Below, piece after piece: positions 36,032-48,500 of a stretch of DNA of 64,000 bases. The stretch spans positions 215,031 to 279,030 of the forward strand of contig NW_017802603.1 in NCBI RefSeq assembly GCF_001625305.1, in the 5' to 3' direction. The notes under the pieces were generated by a model. The model worked only from the letters and a program-made list of their open reading frames with translations. It searched no databases and was not told where the DNA came from. Both the position numbers and the translations under genes were made by a program. The stretch is from Branchiostoma belcheri (taxonomy: Eukaryota > Chordata > Leptocardii > Amphioxiformes > Branchiostomatidae). Position 1 is the stretch's first letter; every line of letters begins with the position of its first letter.

Positions 36032-38359
36032 GACGACTTTGTAAAAACGATATGCTTCTAATCTCCGCGAATGCCGTCAAAGTCAAGACCCCGCTGGGGT
36101 AGGGTCCGCCTGGTGTACTGGAAATGTTTCCGACTTCCTCAGCACATTTACTATAAAAGTAAATAATCAATGCACATTTAGAAAGGTGGATAAAGAGTGT
36201 TTGTCCGTTCTTGGATAGTTGTCAGAATTGATAAAATCTTACAACTCTGAATCGTGCACTCAAAGAGGATTGTCATGATTTTAGACACAATTGTATATTT
36301 TCACTCACGGTAGATGAACCGCGAGAAAAAGTGAACACATGAAAAGATTTTATGAATGTCTCAGAATGAATGAATACATTGAAAACTGACGAAACAGAGG
36401 TTATACTCCTGTGTAACCCTTTAAACGGAGTCATCTCGCAGACGTAAAAGTCTGGCGTTTGTTTTTCCCCGAAAGCCCCAGATTTGATAGATGGAAACGT
36501 TTGAGCTCTATCGGGCACTCCACATGGCTTATCTTGGGCGAAGAACAAAACCAGAAACAACATACGAAACCCTGGCAAAATTTCCGGACCACCCTGAATT
36601 AATACGCCTCTTCCCACAGGCGGTTATTTTGCACTTAACTTGAACACATACGCGTATCTGCTTCAGTACGGATTTGGTAATGGACATGAAGTAGAAATTG
36701 TCCGTGTATTCTCTTCCACTTTCTAGCTATTCTAATGCATTTTCCGATGTATGTAATTTTCTTCACTTTCCATCCTGAAAGTAACCAAACAAAATAAAGA
36801 GGACTTGATATAGACGTAAGTATGATGCTCCGATGGTGGAGTATGGGGCAGGTCCAGATGGACACAGCTGGGACAAAACCAACGGCAACGCCACAGATGG
36901 GTTTCATTTCAGAGAAGTACTCAACAGTATCTCAAAATTTCCACTGTAACCACTGTGTTTAACATAATCAAACAAACAAACAAACAAACAAACAAACAAA
37001 CAAACAAACTATGCCTGCATGATACCTATAGTAGTAGAATAGTAGATCTAAAAGTCTAGAGAAAGAGAATGCAGATAGCTGAAATGTACTTGTAAGAACT
37101 AAAGGACGGGTGGAGAAAAGGAGAGGTGTCAGAGGTGATGTAGAAAATGACCACTCTTCCCCTCAGTTGTAACATGTCCGTGCAGGACAGACAGTCCCCA
37201 GACTCCCAGCCTCAGGGTTACTGGTATAATGACCACGCTGTGTCCACGCCGTCCATAGCCACATTCCCACACTCCTAAGTTTCACTCAGGAAACCCGCAA
37301 ATTAAGAGGCAAACACATATCCAATGGCGGAGGGTTTCCGGCCTATTTCACCTTGGCTCTGAGCGTGGGGAGCGAACCATCTGGTCAGGGGAGGGGTGTG
37401 ACGTAACCTTGGTTGATTAATCATCCTGAAGTGAGATATCATACATTTGTATATGGGATAATATGCCATAAACTTTTAAAAAGAAACTGACGGTCAAGAT
37501 ATACTTGAAATATTAGGTTCTCTCTGGAGAGTGCGGTTTCCTCCACTCTGCGCTGCCATGGCCGTGCGGCACCAGGCTTACCTTGCTTGGAAATAATCCC
37601 GCTCTGCGGAGTCTGTTTGAGCGGCGTTGACCGAGTGGAAAATGGCCGGAGTGTTTATAGAGTCGTCTCACTCAGCCTAAGTGGACAAGAACTCTGCCAT
37701 CGCGAGAGGCATTAAGGCGCCAGGCGCCGACAATTACGGAATGTCAACCGCCACTTTGGAAAGCCATTAAGCCAAGACATCTCGTTTACACCAACTCCTC
37801 TCTTGTACCAAAGTGGTCTAAAAACAACATAGTGGCTTAGTAACCTGGTAAGCTATCAACGGATCAGAAGACAGTGCTTAAGGTACTCAGAAGCGTGGCT
37901 AAGTCTTAATTTACGCGCGTGGAGAATTCGGGATTGGGTATACATATACATTTATTTACATTGTGCATTGATGTATGTTGTTAGATCAAGTTGTTCAGGG
38001 AAACGCCCAAGGCTCGAGTTTTGTAAAAGGTTCTCGCTCAAATTTGCTTGGTAAGTGATATTGTGTCATGGCGTGAATGAATGACCTGGCGTAACTAGAC
38101 ATGAGAAATAAAGTTTCGTGTGTCTATACCATAGTCTGCAGCGGAGGGTTTGCAGCGACATCTTGCGAAAGTACTGAAAGTGCAACTGCGTTTGGTTTAG
38201 ATAGCCTTGACTAGAAGACAGCATTATCTTCATCGCTATCGCCTTTTGGATCCATAAAAAGGATTCGATAATCGCATACGATGAAATGTGACTTTCAGGG
38301 TTCCCTTCGCCAACTAGTACTGGCGAAATACCAAGTGTAATAAATGTTACGTGTGTGAC
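36032..38359. other. Gene-free interval
   Basis: Unique sequence with the (CAAA)n tract listed separately. A GC-richer patch at 37,500-37,800 looks regulatory but has no exon. GCAGCGACATCTTGCG at 38,152-38,167 is one of four related words discussed under findings. Confidence 0.45.
36969..37008. repeat. (CAAA)n microsatellite
   Basis: About ten perfect AAAC/CAAA units, like those at 12,231 and 51,067. Confidence 0.95.
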
Positions 38360-39184
38360 CAGGGGTGCCAAAGAATTCATACGAATTTTACGGAATTCAT
38401 ACGAATTTTATGGAATACACACACGTACGATCCATTACGCGGAAACATACGAATATTATGGAATACATACGAGCCATTACTACAAACTTACGAATTTTAC
38501 GGAATACATAGAAGAACTTTATTGCACGACAATTGTACAGGGTACATTGTATGGCAGATACTAGTAGGTAACAAAATAAGTAGCATAGTAAAATATATAG
38601 GTATAGAATAAAACTTAACAACTTATATATAGAAAAGAAATAATCAAAAGTTAGCTTAGGCTTTACAGTCAGGCGGAGTTATCTATGGGTACATGTGACA
38701 GCAAATCAGTATTCTTTCTAATAACAAAACAGTCATACGATCCATTACGCGGAAACATACGGTCCTTACTAATTTGGTGATTCTCAGCCTTGCCCTGCTA
38801 TTTGGTTTAGAATACAGGCTAATATGTTGCCAAAGAAGCCAGCGTAAGTGCAAAATTGGGGGTTCTGGTGTTTAGCAGGGTGGGATAAGCCCTAAACGTT
38901 CGTTAAAACCAAGATGTCGTAGTGATAGTCCATCATCTTGAATTTGCCGCTGACGTGATCGCGCGGCGCAAGTCTCCAAATTAGTAAGGACCGTATGTTT
39001 CCGCGTAGTGGATCGTATGTATTCCGTAAAATTCGTATGTTTCTAGTAATGGATCGTATGTATTCCATAAAATTCGTATGTTTCCTAGTAATGGATCGCA
39101 TGTATTCCGTAAAATTCGTATGGATTCCGTAAAGTTTGTATGGATTAATTCCGTAAATTTTGTTTGAATTCTTTGGCATCCCTG
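38360..39184. mobile_element. Non-autonomous DNA transposon with repeat-filled inverted arms
   Basis: The ends are inverted: CAGGGGTGCCAAAGAATTCA at the left, and the same sequence with one change in the first 20 bp (CAGGGATGCC...) read inward from 39,184. The arms are built from diverged copies of a ~42-bp unit (CATACGAATTTTACGGAATA followed by CATACGATCCATTAC). A 44-bp inner arm at 38,733-38,776 matches 38,977-39,020 inverted at 43 of 44 positions. CAGGG termini and subterminal repeats suggest hAT, but the 8-bp flanks (TGTGTGAC, ATGACACC) do not match. There is no transposase frame. Confidence 0.75.
38520..38732 (-). mobile_element. Probable LINE 3' tail nested in the transposon's left arm
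   Basis: On the minus strand this ends GTCGTGCAATAAAGTTCTTC, a typical 5'-truncated non-LTR 3' end with AATAAA and a short tail. Removing it joins GGAATACATA to CATACGATCC and restores the arm repeat, with CATA duplicated at both sides. A short minus-strand frame ends in TGA near 38,678. The insertion reading explains why the left arm, unlike the right, is split. Confidence 0.5.
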
Positions 39185-39344
39185 ATGACACCTATTTTGA
39201 TGGCACGAAGTATTGCATACGCAAACATGTAGACATGCATGTAGAATAAACAATTAGGGGGTTGCTGCTTCGAATTCGGCCTGTTTAAGCAATCGCAAAT
39301 CCACCGAGCATAAGCGACATCTAGCGGATTTGAAAATCATGACA

Positions 39345-39573
39345 ATGAAGTTTATTGCATATTCATGCCCCAGTGGGGCTAAATTAGGTAAAGTATGCTA
39401 TGTTCTATCTATATCTAAGCTCTACCTGTTTCTTCTCTCTTCTTTAGACATTTGTATACGAATTTACAGAGTTCTTCTAATACATCATGGTTAACTGCAG
39501 ACAAAATTTGTATGAATATATCATCCTTCATGTCCTTTGTTAGATGTGCCCATTTTTGTTCTAACTGCATTTC
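39345..39573 (-). mobile_element. Minus-strand 3' end with reading-frame remnant, likely LINE
   Basis: Read on the minus strand: a 52-codon open frame (39,573 to 39,418), TAG at 39,417-39,415, a stem GCCCC-ACT-GGGGC at 39,379-39,367, then AATAAA at 39,356-39,351 and CTTCATTGTCATG. Stop, 3' hairpin, AATAAA and an abrupt end are the layout of a CR1/L2-type LINE 3' end. A terminal exon of a host gene is the alternative. Confidence 0.45.
39415..39573 (-). pseudogene. C-terminal 52 residues of an unidentified protein
   Basis: The frame begins after an in-frame TAA at 39,576-39,574 and runs 52 residues to TAG. It is rich in Lys, Glu, Asp and Leu with helical spacing; key pieces are LEQKWAHLTKDMKDD, IQILSAVNHD and LEELCKFVYKCLKKREE. 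This composition is unlike the random frames nearby. CCTTTGTTTAAG immediately upstream could be a splice acceptor, so a genuine last exon cannot be excluded. I do not recognise the protein. Confidence 0.4.
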
Positions 39574-42500
39574 TTAAACAAAGGTACACCAGAGGGAGGA
39601 GTTTGATAGGCGTTGAGATGTAGGCAAGTCCACCGAACATGAGCGACACCTGACGGAATTGGAAATCACGACATACGTGATGGACGCGACGGTGACATTG
39701 ACAATTTCAATTGTTAAGAGTTTAGGATGAAATTAATTTTTGTGGGTACAAAGAAGTAACTTACAGAACTCTGTCGACAATCTCATGACAATCTCAGAGG
39801 ATCCGGAATAGTTTAATAATGTAAATTTAACCCATGCGTAACCATGACGAACATAGAAATGAATATTAATGTTAGGTGGTTTGATTTCAACTCTTCTTTG
39901 AACACTCATATGGAATCAGCTATCTGCAAATCCGGGAATACACAAAGGTGTAATGAAAGAGAAGGTCGCTAGATGTCGCTGCAAACCAGTGACGTCCCGT
40001 TGAAACTAAGGTTCATAATGTTCAGTACGAATGTCTGGTAATTAAATCCTCTCTTTGATTGTAATGTGTGCATTGTAGTTTAACGTTGGATATGGAATGG
40101 ATTAATTTGGTATCATCGTAAATCCAGCAAATTCCAAATATAATATTGCTGATTTATTAACTGAAATGGCTGAACAGCAATGAATGTTTCAGTTTCAATT
40201 TATTAATCTACATTGTAATAATTGGAATGTATGACAAAGACGTAGAAATATTTACTCAAAGATATCCAACTAAAATCACCCGTGATACTGGAGCGACTTC
40301 CCGCTCAATGATGTGGTTCCATAGAAAGATAACACTGTCAGCGACCGTCACATGACAGAACAGGTAGCTGCGAGTAGCTGTAAGGTTTAACGATTTCTGT
40401 TATTACAACAATCTGTTACCATCTTTAATGTTATCTATCATTGTGTGATGATAATAGTGATCACCTGTTACGGGCCGTATGTTCAATAAAGTTCCTTCCC
40501 TGCTATCTCCATCACCGCACAAGCGTAGCTAAAGTCAGTTAAACTCTGGCGCAGTCGGTGGGTCCGTCCGTCAGTCATGGTAATGGTCCTCTCCATCTCT
40601 TCATCAACAACTAGTAGTTCATATCGCGGAGTGGTAGTCATTAGTTCCGCCCCATAACCGCCTACAATGGGCTTTCTCCCTCCGCCGTCCGGGATCTGAC
40701 CTCTGTGCTCCGCGATGATTCACACCGGCCACCAGCCGAGCACGCCGCACCGACTTCAATTTGCCAGGACCCTTTTAATAGCCCATTTTTGTCCACTTTT
40801 TACCGCAGCCTTTTATCGTCTTCTTTTCTGGCGTTTGGACAGTAATACCGGCATGATCTGGAGGGCTTATCAGGCGATGCGAGGCTCCTGGGGCGTGTGT
40901 TCCATTTCCACGGCCCGCAGCCGGCCGTGCTAGTGTTTTACCAGCGATCTGACACCGGGTAAATGGACACACTGCATTGCTTTTAAAGACTTAAAGGTAT
41001 AACGATTTCTCTGTTCGCACAAGGTGGCCATAACGGCTTGGATTAGAGCGCAAGTTTGATAGGAGAAGTTTTCAGTCAACAATCAAGTTCAGGGCCCTCA
41101 CCTGATGCGTCTAACCTAGCAGCAACTTAAGTGAGACACGCAGCTCTGACACGACTGAAAAAAAGACGGGAAATGTTTAATTTTCACCCAAGCACTCCGG
41201 TTTCTCGAAAACCACATTCACTCCTCTTAGTGAAACTGATATAAACATCAAATAAATGGAACGGAGACATTCAGAAATTAAGAGATTTGTACATCAAAGG
41301 GCCGCAAACGACGCCAGACCGAAAATCCCTCTCTTTGAAATTTAATCTTAAAGATATTTTCTATGTTCTTTATCTGTCCACTTTTCGTTATTTTCGTTCC
41401 ATAAACTGTTACTCGATCGGCTTCTCATCTAGAATATGCGTGGGTATAGACGGGATAGATGTACGTGACAGAAAGACCGAGGATTACACAGATGACTTGC
41501 TGACGCCAGATCAGAGAGTAGTGGTCCACAGTCGGTTTAAAAGGTGTGTGACAAAGTGGTTCCAGAAATAGTTTTAGTTTTACACAGTTGTACAAAAAGA
41601 ATGTGAATTTCTCATACTTTTTTTGGGCGATTTTTAACCCATGCAAAACGACAAAGATGACATTGAGAAAGAGCAGATTGACATATTGAAATATGTCGAG
41701 AGAACCACACATGCGCTTGCTAAAATTAAAGTTAGTCCATGCCTTAAAGTAACACGGCACGTCATACGGTGTATTGTCATCTGTCCACACCTCGATATAT
41801 CATACACAAAACAGAACACTCTACGAGAATCTACTTCACAAAAACGACAGAAAATCGTCCTCAAAGTTCTGTGCAACATCCGACATTTTTCTCCGCTCAG
41901 TCTTGATTGCAACTTTCTTCCCTCCGCCGCTAGGTGCCCCCCGTCGCGTCCATTATAACATCCCGTCATTTCTCCGCGTCTTCCCGGGCTTGATGGAGCA
42001 GCCGTGCCCGCCTTGGTTGGCTTCCTGCCTCCCAAATAAACATGTAAATTAGAAAAAGGGTTGACAAATCTCGACGTCGTCAAGCGAGTTCGCAACAGCG
42101 AGTTAATGAAGATTTTACGCAAGTGCCGTCTAATGAAATGGAAAATTCTCTCGTTAATTAAGCCATCCATTCCTCCATCAGCGTGCGAATGCCTCCCGTG
42201 CATCCCCCGTCGTGCATTCTTGTCTCAACTAATAAAGTTTTCTTAACAGTCTGCAGGAGAAAGTAAGTAGTTAAGACGAGAAAACACCGTCACTCGACGG
42301 ATCATTTCTGGAATCTAAACCGAAAGCTGATTTACTGTAATACAAAAATCACTACATTCCGTACTGTACATGTCTATGAAAGCCCGCTTAGGTCATATAT
42401 ACACATACTGTATACTATAAACACATGCATGCATTTATCAATATAAACTGACTTTCAGTGATACAATAATTACTGCACGGTGTCCCTAATTTGAAGAAGG

Positions 42501-45500
42501 ATGTGATTTTTACATCCGCACATTCACGTCACTAGTCTGTACGTATAAATGCCCCCCCTCCCTCGCCACGCCCAGGCCCAGGCTAGTTCTTTTTACAAGC
42601 GGTAATGAAAGAAGCTGACAGAAGATATTGATGAAGAAGACGACTAGAGGAGTAAAATAAATGCATCCATTCAAGCAAATCCCAGAGCCCTCATTTCGGC
42701 CCGACCATTCGCCATTCCTTGTCCGGCGATATTGACTGGGAAATGAAAATAAATCGATTCCATCCCTCTCCCTGACAACTATGAATGATCCCGAACGGTT
42801 ATTTTCGGCGCAGAAAGTTTCAATATTGCTGACCCCATAAACTTCTCGCTACTGCGCGGACCCGTCTGATATTTTGAAGAAATATCAATTAATTTTCATC
42901 GTCGCCGATCTGCTAAAGGGCGCCGGGAGACCAACCGACACGCGGTAAACGCTCTAAATCCGGACAGTTAAGGACGCCTCTCCAAATGTCGCGGCAGACC
43001 ATTATTTATGAAGGATTATTCCCCAAATCGGAACTTCATCAACGCAACTGTCATCTACCCGGCGTTATCCGTAATCCCGCGCCTTGTTCCACTCATTAAT
43101 TACACTCGAGTTTCGGTGATCCTATATATCCTCGCAAATGACAAAAAAGAGTATCTTTTTGTCAAGATAGAATCGAAGTCGGACCATTGTCTCTCCCGAG
43201 CTTTTCCCCCCAATTGAAGTCTTTGTGCGTCCATGATCGCGCTGGCACCTCCACAATTAATAGCCTGTTTTATGAATCGATTGCTCATTTTGTAGCAGAA
43301 TCTCTAGTGTCAGATTAAGAGAGAAGAGCGCTGAATAAGGCGATCCCAGTCATCCATCAGCGCCCGCCGGCGCCGCGTGCTCCCTTCATTGCCATGCACA
43401 GCCTGGCGGGGCGCCACCAGCCGACTGGAAACCGCGTCTCTCTACCCATAAATATCCTTCCCTTGTACACCCTACATCTCCCCAGCAACTCGTTTGCCTC
43501 CGCTATTTCTCCAATACTCAGTAGTGATTGTGGATATCATTCTGACAATCAGTAGAAATCAGAATGATATACTTTTGACGAATATTATCAAGGATACACA
43601 CAACAAACACAACAGAATAACCTACTTTGATCCTGGAAAAGCAGAAGAGGTTTAGATAGAGTTGTGTTGAATTTGTGCTAACTTTATGCCAAAAATCAAC
43701 CTGATACAAAGACCAAAACAAAGAAATGAAAAGAAGTGAAGAGAAAAAGAAAGGAGTGTAGAAGAAGAAGGGAAGAAAAAAACACTTCACAACAAAAGTT
43801 AAATACAACTCTGATGTTGTGAAGGTGTATAGGAACAAGAAATAACGAGAAGGAAAATACTAAGAAAGATGGTCACTTGTCTGTGATCTAAACTGTTGTA
43901 CGCTCCCTAACCCACGAGAACACTTCTCTAGCCTGGGTTTAGAAGGTAGATGTGATTTGACATCATCTCGCTGAAATGTTCGCTGTAATGAGGCGACGCG
44001 GGGAAAACCGATGGATTACTGTGTCTTTGTTCGACGTGATTAAAACATTCATCTGCCTTCTCCCAATCATTGTTGCACGCTGTGACGGCTTTCCATTCCC
44101 CATACGGCCCACGCCGCGCTGATACCGCAGACAAATCATTCTCGTCTTGGTTTCCGCGTCTTTAATGCGTACATAGTCTTACATTAAGTGCACCTCCTGC
44201 AAGGACTACTACCGCCCCACGGAGTGGAAAGTAGCAAAGCTTTCCATTTCTGAGTTTAGAGCGTAAAAACAGGACAGTTGGGCCAGTTAATATGTTCCCA
44301 TCGTGAAAAATAATAAATGCTGACTTTGAAAAACGAGAGAGCAACCAAGAACGAAGGATCGATAGTTCTAATGTTTATGTAGAAGCAGGGTATACGATGT
44401 TGTACGGCAATTTTTCCCAACATAATCGTTTGGAATACCTCCTATGTCTGCGAGAATATCAACGATGTTAGTGAAGTATAAGTAAACCCAGTTCATGGAA
44501 TGCCAGTGGTAAAAATGGAGCTGTTCCCCACCGTTTGTTCATACTGAAAAATGATATTGATATCCTAATATTGGACAAGGTTTAGCGCCCTGCAGTTCAA
44601 TGGGAAATTAATGATGCCATTGAGTAAAAGACGCAGGAATGATATAAAACCGAAACATTTTACAAAGGTAATGCTTTTCCAGATTTCAGTGAATCATCTG
44701 ATGGCAACCTTAATTTTTGTGTGCGTATTTTCTGATGTTTCGTCCAGAGATTCAGAAATACAGTCTAGTGAGTTTGTTTGTACGTTCTAATGATAGCGGG
44801 TATCGATCTTACAGTATCCCGCCAAAGGCGTTGTGATGTAGTCCGGTAGGGAGAATTAGTGGAGCTAATGAATCAATTTGTACTCATCTTCCCGCGCGAC
44901 GCAAGACAGCTTGCAGACGATAATCGCCATCTTTCCCGGTACGGTGAAAAACGCGGGAAACGTGAGATATAAGGAGAACCCCAGAGAACAGTGTTCAGAC
45001 TAGGAGAACAAAACAATGAAGGAAAGGCCTATCGGAAAACAAACAAGCTCTAAACTATGAATTTTGTGAAACAGACGATTTTCGTCACTGTAATAGCCTA
45101 GTGCCGCCCACTCACAGATAAGTGCATAAAGGCGTCCAAACTGGAGACGTTTTAAAGATGAGTAATATGCTCTTAGGACAGACGGTTTGTCGATATCATT
45201 GATATTATTCAATGACAGGAGATTTGTTACAATACATGTTCATTTATGTCGGTATGTGAGCATTTCTGCACATATATTTTTAGTTTATTGACATCTGAAT
45301 ACCCAATACGTATTAGATTATACAGGTAACAACTTATCCATATATGACTATTGAGTATAGCAAACATGTTATCAATCTTAATCTAGATACCGAAACATCA
45401 TATACAGAATGACTGCATGTTTCAATCGTTCCCTAGATGTTGAAAGAAACAGATGTTGGAAAAGAGAGCACAGTTAGGACTTAATGTTGGATTGGATCGA

Positions 45501-48500
45501 TCTTGACCGGTGCCTAGGGTGTTGTTTTTATTAAGATTCTCTTTCAGTTCCGCCGCGTCAATAGTTCCCACGGAAGAGTGATCGCTCATGTTGTCACTCG
45601 ATGTTTTACAGGGACGATTTCTCCAAAATTGCCGATGGCCCGACCTCTTGATTGAATCGTCTGAGGGTCAGAGTAAGTCTGGCATCGTTAGTAAACTGTG
45701 GTCGACATTTTGTTGGAACTTTGTGTGAACAAATTGGTGAAACTGAGTAATCCTGACTGGATAGAAAACAAAATGGCAAAAAAAAAAAGAATGAGAGAAG
45801 TGGACTCGAAAACACAGATATATTATTTTAAGCCTTTGTTTTAAAATCCATAAAGTTCTCTACCCCCTTTAATTGTGTATTCCATATTTCTGAAAGAGTT
45901 CTCCGTGGTGACCGGTCTGTTTGACACGCTGGCGCTCAGGACCTGTACGCGCCTACCTGACGGCGCAGTCACATTGGTCGGCAATCGTTCATTTTCATGT
46001 TGTAGAATGTTCAAGCAGGCTGTGAGAAAACCAGCCGCCGACAAGGCTCTAAGACAGCCCTTTCCGTAACAAGAGAACTAAATTTTGCAAGACACATGCA
46101 CGACTACTGCAAGAATGCCCTCGGTTTTGCGATAGTACGACGGTCGTACAACGTATGTACCGGGCCCTTAAGGCTACGCCTTTCCCCCCTTAACCGCCAA
46201 GTCTGTGATGACTCCTACCCAGTACATCAACCCAGCCATCCTCTCTCTGAATTATCCCCCTTGAAAACTTAATATACTGTATTGAAAGCTGTAACACCTA
46301 TGATAAATTACAGTGCTCTGTCTGAAGCGGCTCAATACAGTTGCAACCGCACAGATCTGACGCGTTCCATTTGTCTTCATTTAGAAATTGAGGAGTGCAA
46401 CAATATTTCCTCACGTAGCAGACTCCGTCTTGTTCGGCCTAAATCCCCCGGCGGCCAATCCAGAGAAGTGGTATTGGCGAATCTTAGATATCAGAAGTCT
46501 CTAACCGACTTTTAACGTGGAATGTAAGAGCAGTGTGTTCAGCTTAGTGGGCCCATTTCGGCTAGGCTGAGTACAGAAGCATTCATAAGAAACAAGCATT
46601 AGCGGTCGTCATTGGGAGAAATGACGACCATATAAAATGCCTGGTAATGCATCGTCAGGATTTGACAACTATTTTCCGAAGGTGACCAAGTATGAGCTGT
46701 AAGGTTACACATTTTTAAGCTAACTCCTTGTAACAAGACCAGATATGCGGCCCACGTTTCACCGGTCATTTTTTTCTGAGGGGGTTCAGTAGTAAGAGTT
46801 GATATATCTTAAGTACTGCTATGCTGAATATTGCCAAAATAACGAGTTAGGCAGTTAAGTATTTTAAAGTTAGTACTATAATATATGTTGGATGCTACCG
46901 TTTTTATTCTTCAAGCTAGTTACTAATATTATGTAAACATTTTGAGAGCAGCTTTGTTACAGATATTCCTTCCCTGCCCTGTAAGTAAAAAGATGACTGA
47001 AGTAGATTGTCCGTGGTGCGGAGAAGTTGTGTCCGCCGGTCTGTTTGCCGGGGTTACATGATGGAAGCGAGGCGCGATGGCCGCGGACGTCTTAATTGAA
47101 GCAGCCGTGAAAAAGATATAGGAAGCAGTTGAAGTAGTTGAGTCGGCTTATGCGCACTCTTTCATCTCTCGTTTATGTCCCGGAACTCATTTTGCAGCAT
47201 CAAGAACACAGTTTTATCCGTCCACGAGAGAAGGCCATCACAATATAAAACCGCAGAGGGATTTTCCGGCCGTTTCATTTGTGTGATAAACGCGTGAAAT
47301 CGTGATATAGTTGTCGTGGACGGGCGGTTTTAACGGCGGACAGCGGGCCGCCGCCATCACAACTTCGCAAACGTTCTAATTTGAGGAAAGGGAACAGTAA
47401 GCGAGTTTTCCATATTGACACGCGGAGAGCTTTTATCTGGAGAATGATGGGCAAGTGTTGCCGGCTAACGATCAGTCACTGACGATTTTCTTAAGCGTCG
47501 ACTTGCTCAACTGAGAAACACACACAGACTAATTCTGACGAATCAAACCGCTAAAAATCAGTCACAGTTTGAGTACTAAATTCATACATCTTGAAACCAA
47601 AACCACATAATTCTCTTCACAATTCAAAATGAAGTGAAAACATAAGTGCTTTCCACTTGAGTGCGGCACCACCATGTCCTGTACCTTTTTCTATGTGAAT
47701 GAATAAAAAAAAATTCAAAATGATACGTTTTCCGTTGTCGGTCTTTATCAAGAACCATTGGAAACTATTGTACGTATAAATTGCATGCTTGTGTCTAATT
47801 CCTAATGCCTTAACGGGCCTGAAATGAACCGAAAATAATGAATAAGACATTTTTTGATCGTCGTAGAGGAGTTGGTTAGAATTTTGTCTTTATCATATGA
47901 GGTTACGCACTGTCTAGACACGGTGTGATATAGGACCCGTGGTTATAACTCCTTACAATGTTGGGCTTAGAGGCTCAACTTTCTCTTTAAAGATTTGTTT
48001 TCATCGTTTGTAGACTTTGTAAACTTTCCTATGCATAAACAAGCTTCTCAAATTCTGCATATCATATAGTAGAAGGTGTTCTGATCCCATTCTAAACAGT
48101 ACACTAGTACTTAATGCAAATTTCTACATCACGCTTTCTTGACGTTATGTCTTAAACGATCTTTTCAAACGTTTTCTTCTTCCCCGCCCAGGGACCAGGC
48201 TGCCAACGAGTTTTCACGGGGAATCTGAAACACTTACGGGTTTTATGAAGTCTGTACTCCGGTGTCAAGCGTACAGATGAAGATTAATGACTTCCTCTCG
48301 GCTGTCCATGTATCATCTTTACGTCATGACCTTGTAGTAAGTTTAGAACATGACAAACTTCTGGATTATGGGCGTGGGCATTTATAGCTAATTACTATAT
48401 ACTGCATTTCACTTATATTAGACGCTTTCACATAATTGTTATATTTCAACCGCTGAGTGTAATGTATATGAACAACGCCTTCACCATACATCCTATGTTG

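Noticed and set aside
40067-40080. GTGCATTGTAGTT, the first 13 bases of miR-33
   Set aside because: The match stops there and no precursor hairpin is evident around it.
41634-42203. 189-codon minus-strand frame
   Set aside because: No known motif, and the opposite strand is equally open; likely a GC-driven chance frame.
43929-43940. TAGCCTGGGTTT, identical to the start of the MITE family
   Set aside because: No inverted partner or 9-bp duplication lies within several hundred bases; a lone 12-mer is weak.
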